Assembly: GCF_012034175.1 (NCBI RefSeq)
Contig: NZ_JAATEJ010000002.1
Location: 124,001-188,000, forward strand
Source of the DNA: Actinacidiphila epipremni
GTDB taxonomy: Bacteria; Actinomycetota; Actinomycetes; Streptomycetales; Streptomycetaceae
Length of the DNA: 64,000 bases
Direction: 5' to 3'
Below are positions 9,422 through 19,682 of this stretch, piece after piece. The notes under the pieces are model-generated. The model was not told the origin of the DNA, ran no database searches, and saw only the letters and a list, made by a program, of their open reading frames with translations. Position 1 is the stretch's first letter. Each line of letters begins with the position of its first letter. The position numbers and the translations under genes are program-made.

Positions 9422-10618
9422 ATGAGCAACGACATCTCACTGTCCAAGGCCCCGGCGGCGGCGCGGGCGGCCGAGCCGCCGGGCGAGACGCTGCTGGAGG
9501 TGCGCGGCCTCGCCAAGCACTTCCCCGTCATGGGCGGCTTCCCGTTCAAGCGCCAGGTCGGCGCGGTCAAGGCGGTCGACGGGGTCGACCTGACGGTACG
9601 GGCGGGCGAGAGCTTTGGCCTGGTCGGCGAGTCCGGCTGCGGCAAGTCCACCACCGGGCGGCTGGTGACCCGGCTGCTGGAGCCGACCGCCGGCTCGATC
9701 TCCTACCGCGGCCGGGACATCACGCACGCCTCCCGCAAGGAGCTGGCGCCGGTCCGCTCCGAGATACAGATGATCTTCCAGGACCCGTACTCGTCGCTGA
9801 ACCCGCGGCAGACGGTCGGCACGATCATCCGCGGCCCGATGGAGATCAACGGCATCGAGCCGCCCGGCGGCCGGGAGCAGCGGGTGCGCGAGCTGCTGGA
9901 GACCGTGGGGCTCAACCCCGAGCACTACAACCGCTTCCCGCACGAGTTCTCCGGCGGCCAGCGGCAGCGCATCGGGGTGGCGCGCGCGCTGGCCCTGGAG
10001 CCCAAGCTGATCGTGGCCGACGAGCCGGTCTCGGCGCTGGACGTGTCGATCCAGGCGCAGGTGGTCAACCTGCTCCAGCAGGTGCAGCGCGAGCTCGGCA
10101 TCGCGTTCCTGTTCATCGCGCACGACCTGGCGATCGTGCGGCACTTCTCCGAGCGGGTCGCGGTGATGTACCTGGGCAAGATCGTGGAGGTCGGCGACCG
10201 CGACTCGATCTACCTGCGGCCACGCCACCCGTACACCCACGCGCTGCTGTCCGCGGTGCCGGAGGCCGACCTGACCGACGGCGGGACCGAACGCGAGCGG
10301 ATCCGGCTGGCCGGTGACGTGCCCTCGCCGGTGAACCCGCCCTCGGGCTGCCACTTCCGCACCCGCTGCTGGAAGGCCACCGAGGTGTGCGCGGCCGAGG
10401 AGCCGCCGCTGGTGCGGCTCGGCGGGTCGGCGGAGGGCCATCTGACGGCGTGCCACCACCCGGAGGAGCCGACGATCACCGGCCGGACCGAGGACGTGGT
10501 GCTGGACCCGGCGCTCGCCGCGATCGAGGACGCGCTCGACGACGTCGGCGGTGTCGACGGTGTCGGCGATGGCGAGGACTTCCAGGACGGCGCCGGGAGC
10601 GCGGCCGGGCGCCCGTGA
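9422..10618 (+). CDS. Oligopeptide ABC importer ATPase, DppF/OppF type (operon A)
   Basis: 398 residues, last gene of operon A. Walker [10 protein letters not shown], signature FSGGQRQR, Walker [15 protein letters not shown], and the OppF-type C-terminal motif [11 protein letters not shown]. The C-terminus is extended by about 45 acidic residues ([18 protein letters not shown]) compared with the two minus-strand paralogues; function of this tail unknown. ATG 9422 lies 23 bases after the previous stop. Confidence 0.9.
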   Translation: MSNDISLSKAPAAARAAEPPGETLLEVRGLAKHFPVMGGFPFKRQVGAVKAVDGVDLTVRAGESFGLVGESGCGKSTTGRLVTRLLEPTAGSISYRGRDITHASRKELAPVRSEIQMIFQDPYSSLNPRQTVGTIIRGPMEINGIEPPGGREQRVRELLETVGLNPEHYNRFPHEFSGGQRQRIGVARALALEPKLIVADEPVSALDVSIQAQVVNLLQQVQRELGIAFLFIAHDLAIVRHFSERVAVMYLGKIVEVGDRDSIYLRPRHPYTHALLSAVPEADLTDGGTERERIRLAGDVPSPVNPPSGCHFRTRCWKATEVCAAEEPPLVRLGGSAEGHLTACHHPEEPTITGRTEDVVLDPALAAIEDALDDVGGVDGVGDGEDFQDGAGSAAGRP

Positions 10619-10622
10619 GACA

Positions 10623-10666
10623 GCCGTGCGGACCGCGCCGAACGGCCCCGGCGTGGTCCGCACGGC
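10623..10666 (+). terminator. Hairpin terminator after operon A
   Basis: A perfect 12-bp stem (10623-10634 with 10655-10666) and a 20-base loop, directly after the operon A stop codon. No U-run follows, as is common in high-GC actinomycetes. Confidence 0.6.
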
Positions 10667-10702
10667 CCCGCACTCCCCGGTAAGCCCTTGCCGGCACCCC
10701 CC

Positions 10703-10731
10703 GAGGCCCTGCTCCGTACGAGCGGGGCCTC
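10703..10731. terminator. Second hairpin between the convergent operons A and B
   Basis: An 11-bp stem with one G-U pair (10703-10713 with 10721-10731) and a 7-base loop. It touches the stop codon of the operon B OppF-type gene. It can act from either side and probably insulates the two convergent operons. Confidence 0.55.
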
Positions 10732-11815
10732 ATTCGTCGCGCGGCACCACGATCTTCTCCTCGGCGAAGTGGCAGGCCGAGGGGTGCTCGGCCGGGCCCG
10801 CGGTGCCGCGGAAGACGTCGGGGACGGTCAGCGGCGGGTCCTCGACGACGCATTTCTCCTGCGCCTTCCAGCACCGGGTGCGGAAGCGGCAGCCCGAGGG
10901 CGGATCGGCCGGCGAGGGCACGTCCCCGCTGAGGATGATGCGTTCGCGGTGCTCGCGCGCCTCGGGGTTGGGCACCGGCACCGCCGAGAGCAGCGCCTGG
11001 GTGTACGGGTGCGTGGGGTGCTCGTAGATCGCCGCGTCCGCGCCGGTCTCCACGATCCGCCCGAGGTACATCACGCCGACCCGGTCCGCGATGTGCCGGA
11101 CGATCGACAGGTCGTGCGCGATGAACATGTACGACAGGTCGAACTCGTCCTGCAGCCGCTCCATGAGGTTGACGACCTGCGCCTGCACCGACACGTCGAG
11201 GGCCGAGACCGGCTCGTCGGCGACGATGATCTCCGGCCGCAGCGCGAGCCCGCGGGCGATGCCGATGCGCTGCCGCTGGCCGCCGGAGAACTGGTGCGGA
11301 TAGCGGTTGATGTACTCCGGGTTGAGCCCGACGACGTCCAGCAGCTCCTGCACGCGCCTGCGGCGCTCGCCCTTGGGCGCCGCGTCGGGGTGGATCTCGA
11401 AGGGCTCGCCGATGATGTCGCCGACCGTCATCCGCGGGTTGAGCGAGGTGTACGGGTCCTGGAAGACCATCTGGATGTTGCGCCGCACCGCCTTCAGGGC
11501 CCGGCCGGAGAGCTTGCTGATGTCCTCGCCGCGGTACAGGATCTCGCCGCGGGTGGGCTGCTCCAGGTTCATCAGCAGCTTGGCCACGGTGGACTTGCCG
11601 CAGCCGGACTCGCCGACGATGCCCAGCGTCTCGCCGGGGTAGAGGTCGAAGTCCACCCCGTCGACCGCCTGCACCGCGCCGACCTGCTTCTTGAACAGGA
11701 TGCCCTGGGTCAGCGGGAAGTGCTTGACCAGGCCGCGGACCTGGAGGATCGGCTCGCGTCCCGGCGAGCCGGACGCGGACGGCTCAGGTTTTGTCGGCTG
11801 CGGGGCGGTCGTCAC
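10730..11815 (-). CDS. Oligopeptide ABC importer ATPase, DppF/OppF type (operon B)
   Basis: 361 residues; Walker [10 protein letters not shown], signature FSGGQRQR, Walker [16 protein letters not shown], and [14 protein letters not shown] near the C-terminus. GTG start at 11813-11815 inside the end of the preceding ATPase gene (32-base overlap). The protein is closely similar over its whole length to the operon C equivalent at 16664, with long identical blocks such as [17 protein letters not shown]. Last gene of operon B. Confidence 0.9.
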   Translation of the reverse strand: MTTAPQPTKPEPSASGSPGREPILQVRGLVKHFPLTQGILFKKQVGAVQAVDGVDFDLYPGETLGIVGESGCGKSTVAKLLMNLEQPTRGEILYRGEDISKLSGRALKAVRRNIQMVFQDPYTSLNPRMTVGDIIGEPFEIHPDAAPKGERRRRVQELLDVVGLNPEYINRYPHQFSGGQRQRIGIARGLALRPEIIVADEPVSALDVSVQAQVVNLMERLQDEFDLSYMFIAHDLSIVRHIADRVGVMYLGRIVETGADAAIYEHPTHPYTQALLSAVPVPNPEAREHRERIILSGDVPSPADPPSGCRFRTRCWKAQEKCVVEDPPLTVPDVFRGTAGPAEHPSACHFAEEKIVVPRDE

Positions 11816-12833
11816 CGATGCACTCCTTCCAGAAGTGGCAGGCGCTGGCCCGCACCTCGCTGACCCGGTAGAGCGGCGGGATCTTCGTCCGGCAGATGTC
11901 CTGCGCCAGCGGGCAGCGCGGGTGGAAGGCGCAGCCGGGCGGGATGTGCAGCAGGTTGGGCGGCAGGCCCTTGATGGCGTAGAGCTCCTGGCCCTTCTGG
12001 TCCACCCGGGGGATGGAGTCGAGCAGGCCCTTGGTGTACGGGTGGGCGGGCGCGCGGTAGATGTCGTGGACCGGTGAGGTCTCCACGATCCGGCCGGCGT
12101 ACATCACCGCGATCTTGTCGGCGACGTCGGCGACGACGCCCAGGTCATGGGTGATGAGGATCAGGCCCATGTTGTACTCGCGCTGGAGCTCGGCGAGCAG
12201 GTCCATGACCTGGGCCTGCACGGTGACGTCCAGCGCGGTCGTCGGTTCGTCGGCGATGATCAGCTCGGGTTCCAGCGCCATGGCCATGGCGATCATCACC
12301 CGCTGCCGCATGCCGCCGGAGAACTGGTGCGGGTAGCTGCGCACCCGCTCCTTGGCCGCGGGGATGCGTACCCGCTCCATCAGCTCGACGGCCTTGGCGC
12401 GGGCGTCCTTGCGGGACAGGCCGCGGTGCACGGTGAACATCTCGCCGAGCTGCTCGCCGACGTTGAGGACCGGGTTGAGGGCGGACAGCGCGTCCTGGAA
12501 GATCATCGCCATCCGGGCGCCGCGCACCTTGCGGCGCTGCTCGGTGCCGAACTTCAGCAGGTCCTCGCCGTGGAAGAGGACCTGCCCTTGCGTGACGAAG
12601 CCCGGCGGGGAGTCCAGGATGCCCATGATCGCCTGGGCGGTGACCGACTTGCCCGAGCCGGACTCGCCGAGCACCGCGAGCGTCTCGCCGGCGTCCACGG
12701 CGTAGTCGACGCCGTTGACGGCCCTGGCGACGCCCTCCCGGGTGCGGAACTCCACATGCAGGTTCCGTACGTCCAGCAGCGGGCCGCCCCTGGCGGATAC
12801 GGGCTCGGTGCTCATCTCGGCAGCAGTGGCCAT
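11784..12833 (-). CDS. Oligopeptide ABC importer ATPase, DppD/OppD type (operon B)
   Basis: 349 residues; Walker A GESGSGKS, signature FSGGMRQR, Walker [14 protein letters not shown]-terminal [19 protein letters not shown] start 12831-12833 with GAGGAG about 9 bases upstream; an internal ATG at codon 7 is an alternative. Thirteen bases separate it from the upstream permease stop. Partner of the OppF-type ATPase that follows. Confidence 0.9.
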   Translation of the reverse strand: MATAAEMSTEPVSARGGPLLDVRNLHVEFRTREGVARAVNGVDYAVDAGETLAVLGESGSGKSVTAQAIMGILDSPPGFVTQGQVLFHGEDLLKFGTEQRRKVRGARMAMIFQDALSALNPVLNVGEQLGEMFTVHRGLSRKDARAKAVELMERVRIPAAKERVRSYPHQFSGGMRQRVMIAMAMALEPELIIADEPTTALDVTVQAQVMDLLAELQREYNMGLILITHDLGVVADVADKIAVMYAGRIVETSPVHDIYRAPAHPYTKGLLDSIPRVDQKGQELYAIKGLPPNLLHIPPGCAFHPRCPLAQDICRTKIPPLYRVSEVRASACHFWKECIGDDRPAADKT

Positions 12834-12846
12834 GTCGGCGGGCTCC

Positions 12847-13839
12847 TCAGCGCAGCTTGGGGTCGAGGGCGTCGCGCACCGCGTCGCCGAGCATGATGAA
12901 CGCCAGCACGGTGATGCTCAGCGCGCCGGCGGGCCACAGCAGCATGTGGGGCGCGTTGCGGATCTGGTTGGACGCGTCGGAGATGTCGATCCCCCAGGAG
13001 ACGGTGGGCGGCTTGAGGCCGACGCCGAGGTAGGACAGCGTCGCCTCCAGGGCGATGTACGTGCCGAGGGCGATGGTGCCGACGACGATGACGGGCGCGA
13101 CGGCGTTGGGCGCGATGTGCCGCAGCAGCATCCGGGAGTTGCCGGCGCCGAGCGCCCGGGCGGCCTGCACGTAGTCGTTCTGCCGGGCGGTGATGACCGA
13201 GCCGCGGGCGATACGGGCGATCTGCGGCCAGCCCAGCAGCACCATGAAGCCGATGACCGGCCACACCGTGCTGTTGGTGACCACCGACAGGAACACCAGG
13301 CCGCCGAGCACGACGGGGATGCCGAAGAAGATGTCGCTGATCCGGGAGAGGATCGCGTCCCACCAGCCGCCGAAGAAGCCGGCGAGCCCGCCGAGGACGC
13401 TGCCGAGCAGCACCACCCCGAGGGTCGCGCACACGCCCACGGTGACCGACGCGCGGGCCCCGTAGACCACCCGGGTGTAGACGTCGCGGCCCTGCGAGTC
13501 AAAGCCGAACGGGTGACCGGGCTCGGGGCCGGCCTGCGACTTGGAGAGGTTCGCCGCGAGCGGGTCCTGGGTGGCGATGGTGCCGGGCCACAGCGAGATG
13601 AAGATCAGGAAGAGGATGATCAGCACCGAGATGATGAAGATGGGGTTGCGCCGCAGGTCCCGCCAGGCGTCGGACCACAGGCTGCGCGGCTTGCCCGTCG
13701 GCCCGCCCGGTTCCTGGCCGTGCCCGGGCTCGCGCTCCAGCGCCTCGGCGTCGGAGGCGGCCAGGTCCATGCCGCCCCCGTAGCCGCCGCCGGGGGCGAT
13801 GGGGCCTTGCTCCGGGTCGATCGGGTTGGTGTCAGGCAT
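12847..13839 (-). CDS. Oligopeptide ABC importer permease, DppC/OppC type (operon B)
   Basis: 330 residues. A 75-residue Gly/Pro/acidic cytoplasmic head precedes the first helix (IFIISVLIILFLIFISLWP); five more helices follow. EAA-type loop NDYVQAARALGAGNSRMLLRH, and the family end LGDAVRDALDPKLR. ATG 13837-13839 overlaps the upstream permease by 8 bases, the same overlap length seen in operon C. A longer in-frame start is possible but would add a Cys/Ser-rich shadow sequence of the upstream gene, so it was rejected. Confidence 0.88.
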   Translation of the reverse strand: MPDTNPIDPEQGPIAPGGGYGGGMDLAASDAEALEREPGHGQEPGGPTGKPRSLWSDAWRDLRRNPIFIISVLIILFLIFISLWPGTIATQDPLAANLSKSQAGPEPGHPFGFDSQGRDVYTRVVYGARASVTVGVCATLGVVLLGSVLGGLAGFFGGWWDAILSRISDIFFGIPVVLGGLVFLSVVTNSTVWPVIGFMVLLGWPQIARIARGSVITARQNDYVQAARALGAGNSRMLLRHIAPNAVAPVIVVGTIALGTYIALEATLSYLGVGLKPPTVSWGIDISDASNQIRNAPHMLLWPAGALSITVLAFIMLGDAVRDALDPKLR

Positions 13840-14755
13840 AACGGATCCTCGGGTCCAGGACCGCGTAGAGCAGGTCGACCAGCAGGTTGGCGAGCAGGAA
13901 GACCAGCACCAGGATGGTGACAAAGCCGACGACGGTCGGCGCGTTGTTGCGCAGGATGCCCTGGTAGAGCTGGAAGCCGACGCCGTGGATGTTGAAGATC
14001 CGCTCGGTGACGATGGCGCCGCCCATGAGGAAGCCGACGTCGGTGCCGATGAAGGTGACCACCGGGATGAGCGAGTTGCGCAGCAGGTGCCGGATGATGA
14101 TGCGGCGCCGCGGCAGCCCCTTGGCCACCGCGGTGCGCAGGTAGTCGGCGCGGGTGTTCTCGGCGATGGAGGTGCGGGTGAGCCGGGTGACGTACGCCAG
14201 TGACACCAGGGCGAGCACCAGGCCGGGCAGGATCAGCTCGTTGAAGGGCGCCTCGGGCGAGACCGAGGGGGCGGTCCACTTCAGCTGCACGCCGAACAGG
14301 TACTGCAGGACGTAGCCGGTGACGAAGGTCGGCACCGAGATCACGATGAGGGTCAGCAGCAGCACCCCGGTGTCGACGGGCTTGCCGCGCCGCATGCCGG
14401 TGATGACACCGAGGGTGATGCCGATGATGATCTCGAAGATGATCGCGACGATCGTCAGCCGGATGGTGACCGGGAAGGCGCTGCCCATCAGGCTGGTGAC
14501 GGACTGCCCGTTGAACGCGGTGCCGAAGTCCCCCGAGAAGATGTTCTTCATGTAGAGCAGGTACTGCTTCCACAGCGGGTCGTTCAGATGCAGTTCGTTG
14601 CGGATCTGGGCGGCGGTGGCCGGGTCGGGCGCGCGGTCGCCGAACAGCGCGGCGACCGGGTCGCCGAGCGCGTAGACCATGAAGAAGATCAGGAACGTGC
14701 TGCCGATGAAGACCGGGATCATCTGGAGCAGCCGCCGGATCACATACCGTCCCAT
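13832..14755 (-). CDS. Oligopeptide ABC importer permease, DppB/OppB type (operon B)
   Basis: 307 residues, six helices, with the family start MGRYVIRRLLQMIPVFIG and end LLYAVLDPRIRYA. The EAA loop is RADYLRTAVAKGLPRRRIIIRH. Nearly the same length as the operon C copy at 19675 and clearly its closest relative in the window. It lies 44 bases after the binding protein gene. That gap has only a short palindrome (two CAGCTG copies), in contrast to the strong hairpins in operon C. Confidence 0.89.
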   Translation of the reverse strand: MGRYVIRRLLQMIPVFIGSTFLIFFMVYALGDPVAALFGDRAPDPATAAQIRNELHLNDPLWKQYLLYMKNIFSGDFGTAFNGQSVTSLMGSAFPVTIRLTIVAIIFEIIIGITLGVITGMRRGKPVDTGVLLLTLIVISVPTFVTGYVLQYLFGVQLKWTAPSVSPEAPFNELILPGLVLALVSLAYVTRLTRTSIAENTRADYLRTAVAKGLPRRRIIIRHLLRNSLIPVVTFIGTDVGFLMGGAIVTERIFNIHGVGFQLYQGILRNNAPTVVGFVTILVLVFLLANLLVDLLYAVLDPRIRYA

Positions 14756-14799
14756 ACGAGGGCCTTCCCGGGGGGATTGCGGTCAGCTGGCGATGGCGG

Positions 14800-16446
14800 T
14801 CAGCTGACCTTGATCTCGTTGTAGACGGGGACGCTGAACGGGTTGAGCGCCACGTTGGAGAGGTTGCTGGAGTAGCCGGCGCTGCCGTTCTGGTACCACA
14901 GCGGGATCGCCGGCATGTCCTTGACCAGCTGCTTCTCCGCGTCCTGGAACTTGCTGACGGACTCGGAGGTGGAGCCGGCCGCGTTGGCCTGGTTGACCAG
15001 GCTGTCGAACGTGGGGCTGCTGTAGTGGGAGTCGTTCGAGGACGCGCCGGTGAAGTACTGCGGCTGCAGGAAGTCCTGGATCAGCGGGTAGTCCATCTGC
15101 CAGCCGGCCCGGAACGGGTCGTTGAGCTGCTTGTTGGTGATCCGGTTGCGGAAGTCGGCGAAGGTGCCGACGGGGGCGCCGACGCACGCCTTGTTGTTGC
15201 CGAGCGCGTTGTTGATGCTGTTGCAGACCGCGTCGATCCACTCCTTGTGGGAGCCGGTGTCGGCGTTGTACGTGATGGTGATGTGGCCACCGGGCAGGCC
15301 GCCGCCCTGGGAGATGAGCTGCTTGGCCTTGTCGGCGTTGTAGGTGCACTCGTCGCCGCACAGGCCCTTCTTGAAGCCGCCCGCGTCACCGAGCACCGGC
15401 GAGGTCCAGTCGCTGGCGGGGGTGCGGGTGTCCTCGAAGATCTGCTTGGTGATCTGGTCCCGGTTGATCGCCATCGACAGGCCCTGCCGCACCTTGGCGG
15501 CGTTCGCCGAGGACCAGCGCGGGCTGTACAGCGGGAAGGCGATGGTCTGGATGATGCCGGCCGGCTGGTTGATGTAGCGCGAGCCGAGGTCGGCCTTGAC
15601 GTTGCGCAGCTGGGAGACCGGGATGTCGTCGACCAGGTCGATGTTGCCGGCCTGCAGGTCGGTGTAGGCGGTGTTGTTGTCGGTGTAGACCCGCAGCTCC
15701 ACCCCGCCGTTCTGCGCCGGGTCGGGGCCCTTGTAGCCGTCCCACTTCTTCAGCTCCATCTTGGAGCCCTTGGTGTAGGACGAGATCTGGTACGGGCCGT
15801 TGCCGATCGGCTTGGCGAGCCAGGCCGACCGGTTGGTGAAGAACGCTTTCGGCAGCGGGTCGAAGGCCGCGTAGCCGAGGGTGTCGGGGAAGAGCGCGAA
15901 CTTCTGGTTGAGCCTGACCTTGAACTCGGTGTCGGACACCTTCGTCAGGCCGGACAGCGTCGCGGCGCTCGCCTTGGCGCCGGGGGCGTCCGGGTGCACC
16001 TTGTCGTAGCCGTCGATGTACTGGAAGAAGCTCGCGTTGAGCTGGGCGTTCTTCAGCTGGGTGTCGTAGTTCCAGGCGTCGATGAAGGAGTCGGACGTGA
16101 CCGGCTCGCCGTTGGAGAACGTCCACCCGCTCTTGAGCTTGATGTCGAAGTTCTGCGAGTCCGTCGTGGTGATGGAGTCCGCCACCATGTTCTCGGCCTT
16201 GGCGGTCTTGGGGTTGTAGAACTTCAGCCCGCGGAAGATCATGTCGAGGACCTTGCCGCCCTGCACCTCGGTGGTGTTGGCCGGCTCCAGCGGGTTCTGC
16301 GGGTCGCCCCAGGAGGCCCTGACGATGCCGCCGCCGCTTCCGCCGGACGAGCCGCCGCCCCCGCTGTCACCGCCGCCGCAGGCGGCGGCGGTCAGGGCCA
16401 CGACCGTCACACCGACGGCCCACCTCACGCGCGTGGCTCCGCGCAT
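14800..16446 (-). CDS. Peptide-binding lipoprotein, SBP family 5 (operon B)
   Basis: 548 residues. Lipoprotein signal MRGATRVRWAVGVTVVALTA with Cys in ALTAAACGGG, followed by a Gly/Ser linker. The start is ATG 16444-16446 because AGGAGG lies six bases upstream; an upstream in-frame ATG would place that ribosome binding site inside the gene. The mature domain starts IVRASWGDPQNPLEPANTTE, shared almost exactly with the operon C protein. Two Cys pairs (GLCGDEC, and C...C around NSINNALGNNKAC) could form disulfides. First gene of operon B. Confidence 0.9.
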   Translation of the reverse strand: MRGATRVRWAVGVTVVALTAAACGGGDSGGGGSSGGSGGGIVRASWGDPQNPLEPANTTEVQGGKVLDMIFRGLKFYNPKTAKAENMVADSITTTDSQNFDIKLKSGWTFSNGEPVTSDSFIDAWNYDTQLKNAQLNASFFQYIDGYDKVHPDAPGAKASAATLSGLTKVSDTEFKVRLNQKFALFPDTLGYAAFDPLPKAFFTNRSAWLAKPIGNGPYQISSYTKGSKMELKKWDGYKGPDPAQNGGVELRVYTDNNTAYTDLQAGNIDLVDDIPVSQLRNVKADLGSRYINQPAGIIQTIAFPLYSPRWSSANAAKVRQGLSMAINRDQITKQIFEDTRTPASDWTSPVLGDAGGFKKGLCGDECTYNADKAKQLISQGGGLPGGHITITYNADTGSHKEWIDAVCNSINNALGNNKACVGAPVGTFADFRNRITNKQLNDPFRAGWQMDYPLIQDFLQPQYFTGASSNDSHYSSPTFDSLVNQANAAGSTSESVSKFQDAEKQLVKDMPAIPLWYQNGSAGYSSNLSNVALNPFSVPVYNEIKVS

Positions 16447-16571
16447 CGTGTGCCTCCTCATGGGTCACAAATGACACTTCGTTACCCATGACACCGCAAT
16501 CGGGGCAAAGCCGCACTATTACTCCCCCGTGTCGCGCCGCCAATGCATTGGCCCAAGCACGACGGAACGCC

Positions 16572-16603
16572 AGCAGGGGCGCCCCGTACGGGACGCCCCT
16601 GCT
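16572..16603 (-). terminator. Hairpin after operon C, ahead of the operon B promoter region
   Basis: A perfect 10-bp stem AGCAGGGGCG/CGCCCCTGCT (16572-16581 with 16594-16603), plus a few inner pairs (CCC/GGG). It lies about 60 bases past the operon C OppF stop on the minus strand and separates operon C from operon B, which therefore should have its own promoter in 16447-16571. Confidence 0.6.
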
Positions 16604-16663
16604 CCTTGCTGCTCCGTGCTGCTCCCTGCGTACGGCGGGGTCGCCCCCGCCGCGGCGGACCGG

Positions 16664-17716
16664 TCAGGCCGCGCCGACCACGTCCTTCTCCTCGGCGAAG
16701 TGGCACGCCGACTCGTGCGCGACCGGGGTCGTGGCCTGCGCGAACCGGGCCGGGATCGCCAGCAGCGGCTCCTCCTGCGCACACCGGTCCTGCGCCTTCC
16801 AGCACCGGGTGCGGAAACGGCACCCGGACGGCGGGTTGGCCGGCGAGGGCACATCGCCCGACAGGATGATGCGCTCCCTGTGCTCGCGCGCCTCCGGGTC
16901 CGGCACCGGCACCGCGGACAGCAGCGCCTGGGTGTACGGGTGGGTCGGGTGCTCGTAGATCGCCGCGTCGCTGCCGATCTCGGCCATCTTGCCCAGGTAC
17001 ATCACGCCGACCCGGTCCGAGATGTGCCGGACGATCGACAGGTCGTGCGCGATGAAGATGTAGGACAGGCTGAACTCGTCCTGCAGCTTCTCCATCAGGT
17101 TGATGACCTGCGCCTGCACCGACACGTCGAGCGCGGAGACCGGCTCGTCGCAGATGATGATCTCCGGGTTGAGCGCCAGGCCCCGGGCGATGCCGATGCG
17201 CTGCCGCTGGCCGCCGGAGAACTGGTGCGGATACCGGTTGATGTATTCCGGGTTCAGCCCGACGACGTCCAGCAGCTCCTGCACCCGCTTGCGGCGGTCG
17301 CCCTTGGGGGCCACCTCCGGGTGGATGTCGAAGGGCTCGCCGATGATGTCGCCGACCGTCATCCGCGGGTTGAGCGAGGTGTACGGGTCCTGGAACACCA
17401 TCTGGATGTTGCGCCGCACCGCCTTCAGGGCCCGGCCGGACAGCTTGGTGATGTCCTGGCCCTTGTAGAAGACCTCGCCCGCGGTCGCCTGCTCCAGGTT
17501 CATCAGCAGCTTGGCCACCGTGGACTTGCCGCAGCCGGACTCGCCCACGATGCCCAGCGTCTCGCCGGGGTAGAGGTCGAAGGAGACGCCGTCGACGGCC
17601 TTGACCGCGCCGACCTGCTTCTTGAACAGGATGCCCTGCGTCAGCGGGAAGTGCTTGACCAGGCCCCGGACCCGCAGGATCGGCTCGCGGGACGTGACGG
17701 GAGTGGGCTCAGTCAC
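16664..17716 (-). CDS. Oligopeptide ABC importer ATPase, DppF/OppF type (operon C)
   Basis: 350 residues; Walker [10 protein letters not shown], signature FSGGQRQR, Walker [17 protein letters not shown]-terminal [14 protein letters not shown]. Walker B has Cys where the operon B copy has Ala. GTG start at 17714-17716 overlaps the preceding stop by 8 bases. Last gene of operon C; same order and near-identical blocks as operon B. Confidence 0.9.
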   Translation of the reverse strand: MTEPTPVTSREPILRVRGLVKHFPLTQGILFKKQVGAVKAVDGVSFDLYPGETLGIVGESGCGKSTVAKLLMNLEQATAGEVFYKGQDITKLSGRALKAVRRNIQMVFQDPYTSLNPRMTVGDIIGEPFDIHPEVAPKGDRRKRVQELLDVVGLNPEYINRYPHQFSGGQRQRIGIARGLALNPEIIICDEPVSALDVSVQAQVINLMEKLQDEFSLSYIFIAHDLSIVRHISDRVGVMYLGKMAEIGSDAAIYEHPTHPYTQALLSAVPVPDPEAREHRERIILSGDVPSPANPPSGCRFRTRCWKAQDRCAQEEPLLAIPARFAQATTPVAHESACHFAEEKDVVGAA

Positions 17717-18737
17717 CGAGGGTCTCCTTCCAGAAGTGGCACGCGCTGCCGCGCGCCGTGCCGACCGGGTGCAGTGGCGGCACGTCGGTACGGCAGATGT
17801 CCTGCGCCATCGGGCAGCGCGGGTTGAAGGCGCAGCCGGCCGGGATACGCGTCAGGTTGGGCGGCAGGCCCTTGATCGCGTAGAGCTCCTGGCCCTTCTG
17901 GTCCAGCCGCGGGATCGACTGCAGCAGGCCCTTGGTGTACGGGTGGGCCGGCCGGGCGTAGATGTCGTGGACGGGCGCGTCCTCGACGATCCGGCCCGCG
18001 TACATCACCGCGATCTTGTCGGCGACGTCGGCGACGACGCCCAGGTCGTGGGTGATGAGGATCAGGCCCATGTTGTACTCGCGCTGCAGTTCCGCGAGCA
18101 GCTCCATGACCTGCGCCTGCACCGTCACGTCGAGGGCCGTGGTCGGCTCGTCGGCGATGATCAGCTCGGGCTCCAGGGCGAGCGCCATGGCGATCATGAT
18201 GCGCTGGCGCATACCGCCGGAGAACTGGTGCGGGTAGTCGTTGACCCGCTCCCGGGCGGCCGGGATGCGCACCCGGTCCATCAGCTCGATGGACTTGGCC
18301 TTGGCCGCCTTGCGGGACAGGCCCTGGTGCACCCGGTACATCTCGCCGAGCTGGTAGCCGACGCTGAGCACCGGGTTGAGCGAGGACAGCGCGTCCTGGA
18401 AGATCATCGCGATCTTCCGGCCGCGGATCTTCCGCCGCTCCTCACCGGACATCTTCAGCATGTCGCGGCCCTGGAAGAAGATCTCCCCCTTGGGGATCCG
18501 GGCCGGCGGCATGTCCAGGATGCCCATGACCGCCTGCGCGGACACCGACTTGCCCGAGCCGGACTCGCCGAGCACCGCCAGCGTCTCCCCGGCGCTCACC
18601 GAGTAGTTGACGCCGTTCACGGCCTTGGCGATTCCGTCACGGGTGTGGAACTCCACGTGCAGGTCGCGTACTTCCAGCAGCGGCGCCAGTGCGGCGTCGG
18701 GTGCCGGGACGTTCGAAACATCGTCGATGACAGTCAA
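17709..18737 (-). CDS. Oligopeptide ABC importer ATPase, DppD/OppD type (operon C)
   Basis: 342 residues; Walker A GESGSGKS, signature FSGGMRQR, Walker [14 protein letters not shown]-terminal [16 protein letters not shown]. The start is an unusual TTG at 18735-18737, supported by GGGAGG six bases upstream; no ATG or GTG with a comparable ribosome binding site is nearby. TTG may lower its translation relative to the other genes. It starts 12 bases after the upstream permease stop. Confidence 0.88.
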   Translation of the reverse strand: MTVIDDVSNVPAPDAALAPLLEVRDLHVEFHTRDGIAKAVNGVNYSVSAGETLAVLGESGSGKSVSAQAVMGILDMPPARIPKGEIFFQGRDMLKMSGEERRKIRGRKIAMIFQDALSSLNPVLSVGYQLGEMYRVHQGLSRKAAKAKSIELMDRVRIPAARERVNDYPHQFSGGMRQRIMIAMALALEPELIIADEPTTALDVTVQAQVMELLAELQREYNMGLILITHDLGVVADVADKIAVMYAGRIVEDAPVHDIYARPAHPYTKGLLQSIPRLDQKGQELYAIKGLPPNLTRIPAGCAFNPRCPMAQDICRTDVPPLHPVGTARGSACHFWKETLGD

Positions 18738-18749
18738 CGTACGCCTCCC

Positions 18750-19682
18750 TTAGCGCAGCTTCGGGTCGAGGGCGTCGCGGACCGCGTCGCCGAGCAGGAT
18801 GAACGCCAGCACGGTGATGCTCAGGGCGCCGGCCGGGAAGAGCAGCATGTGCGGGGCGTTGCGGATCTGTTCCGAGGCCGAGGAGATGTCGATACCCCAG
18901 GAGACGGCCGGCGGCTTGAGACCCACGCCGAGGAACGACAGTGTCGCTTCCAGCGAAATGAAGGTGCCCAGCGCGATCGTGGACCATACGATGACCGGAG
19001 CAAGCGCGTTCGGGGCGATGTGCCGCAGCAGCAGTCTGCCGTGGCCGGCGCCGAGGGCCTTGGCGGCCAGCACGTAGTCCTGCTCCTTCGCGGTGATCAC
19101 GGCACCGCGGGCGATCCGGGCCAGCTGCGGCCAGCCCAGCAGGATGATGAACGTCGACACGATGCTGACCGAGCCGCCCTTGAAGGCGGACAGGAAGACC
19201 ACGCCGCCGAGCAGGATCGGGATGCCGAAGAAGATGTCGCTGACCCGGGAGAGGATCGCGTCCAGCCATCCGCCGAAGTAGCCGGCCAGGCCGCCGAGGA
19301 CCGAACCGAGCAGTGCGACGCCGACGGTGGACAGCAGACCGACCTCGACGGAGTTGCGGGCGCCGTGCACGGTACGCGAGTAGACGTCGCAGCCCTGCTG
19401 GTCGAAGCCGAACCAGTGGCCGCCGCTGGGCCCGTTCTGCGAGTTGATCAGGTCGCACTGCAGCGGGTCGGTGTGGGCGATCGCGCCGGGCCAGATCGAG
19501 ATGAAGACCAGGAACAGGATCACCAGCGACGATATGTAGAAGACCGGGTTGCGGCGCAGGTCGTACCAGGCGTCCGTCCACAGGCTGCGCGCCTTGTCGC
19601 GGGTGTCCTGCGGGAGGGCCGTGCCGTCCTGGGTGGTGGGGGGTACGCCGTCGAGGATCGCGGCGTCGGTGTTCTCAGGCAT
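18750..19682 (-). CDS. Oligopeptide ABC importer permease, DppC/OppC type (operon C)
   Basis: 310 residues with a 45-residue hydrophilic head, shorter than the operon B copy (about 75). First helix FYISSLVILFLVFISIWP; EAA-type loop QDYVLAAKALGAGHGRLLLRH; family end LGDAVRDALDPKLR. ATG overlaps the upstream permease by 8 bases. The loop after helix 1 contains two Cys (LQCDLINS and QQGCDVYS) that operon B lacks. Confidence 0.88.
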   Translation of the reverse strand: MPENTDAAILDGVPPTTQDGTALPQDTRDKARSLWTDAWYDLRRNPVFYISSLVILFLVFISIWPGAIAHTDPLQCDLINSQNGPSGGHWFGFDQQGCDVYSRTVHGARNSVEVGLLSTVGVALLGSVLGGLAGYFGGWLDAILSRVSDIFFGIPILLGGVVFLSAFKGGSVSIVSTFIILLGWPQLARIARGAVITAKEQDYVLAAKALGAGHGRLLLRHIAPNALAPVIVWSTIALGTFISLEATLSFLGVGLKPPAVSWGIDISSASEQIRNAPHMLLFPAGALSITVLAFILLGDAVRDALDPKLR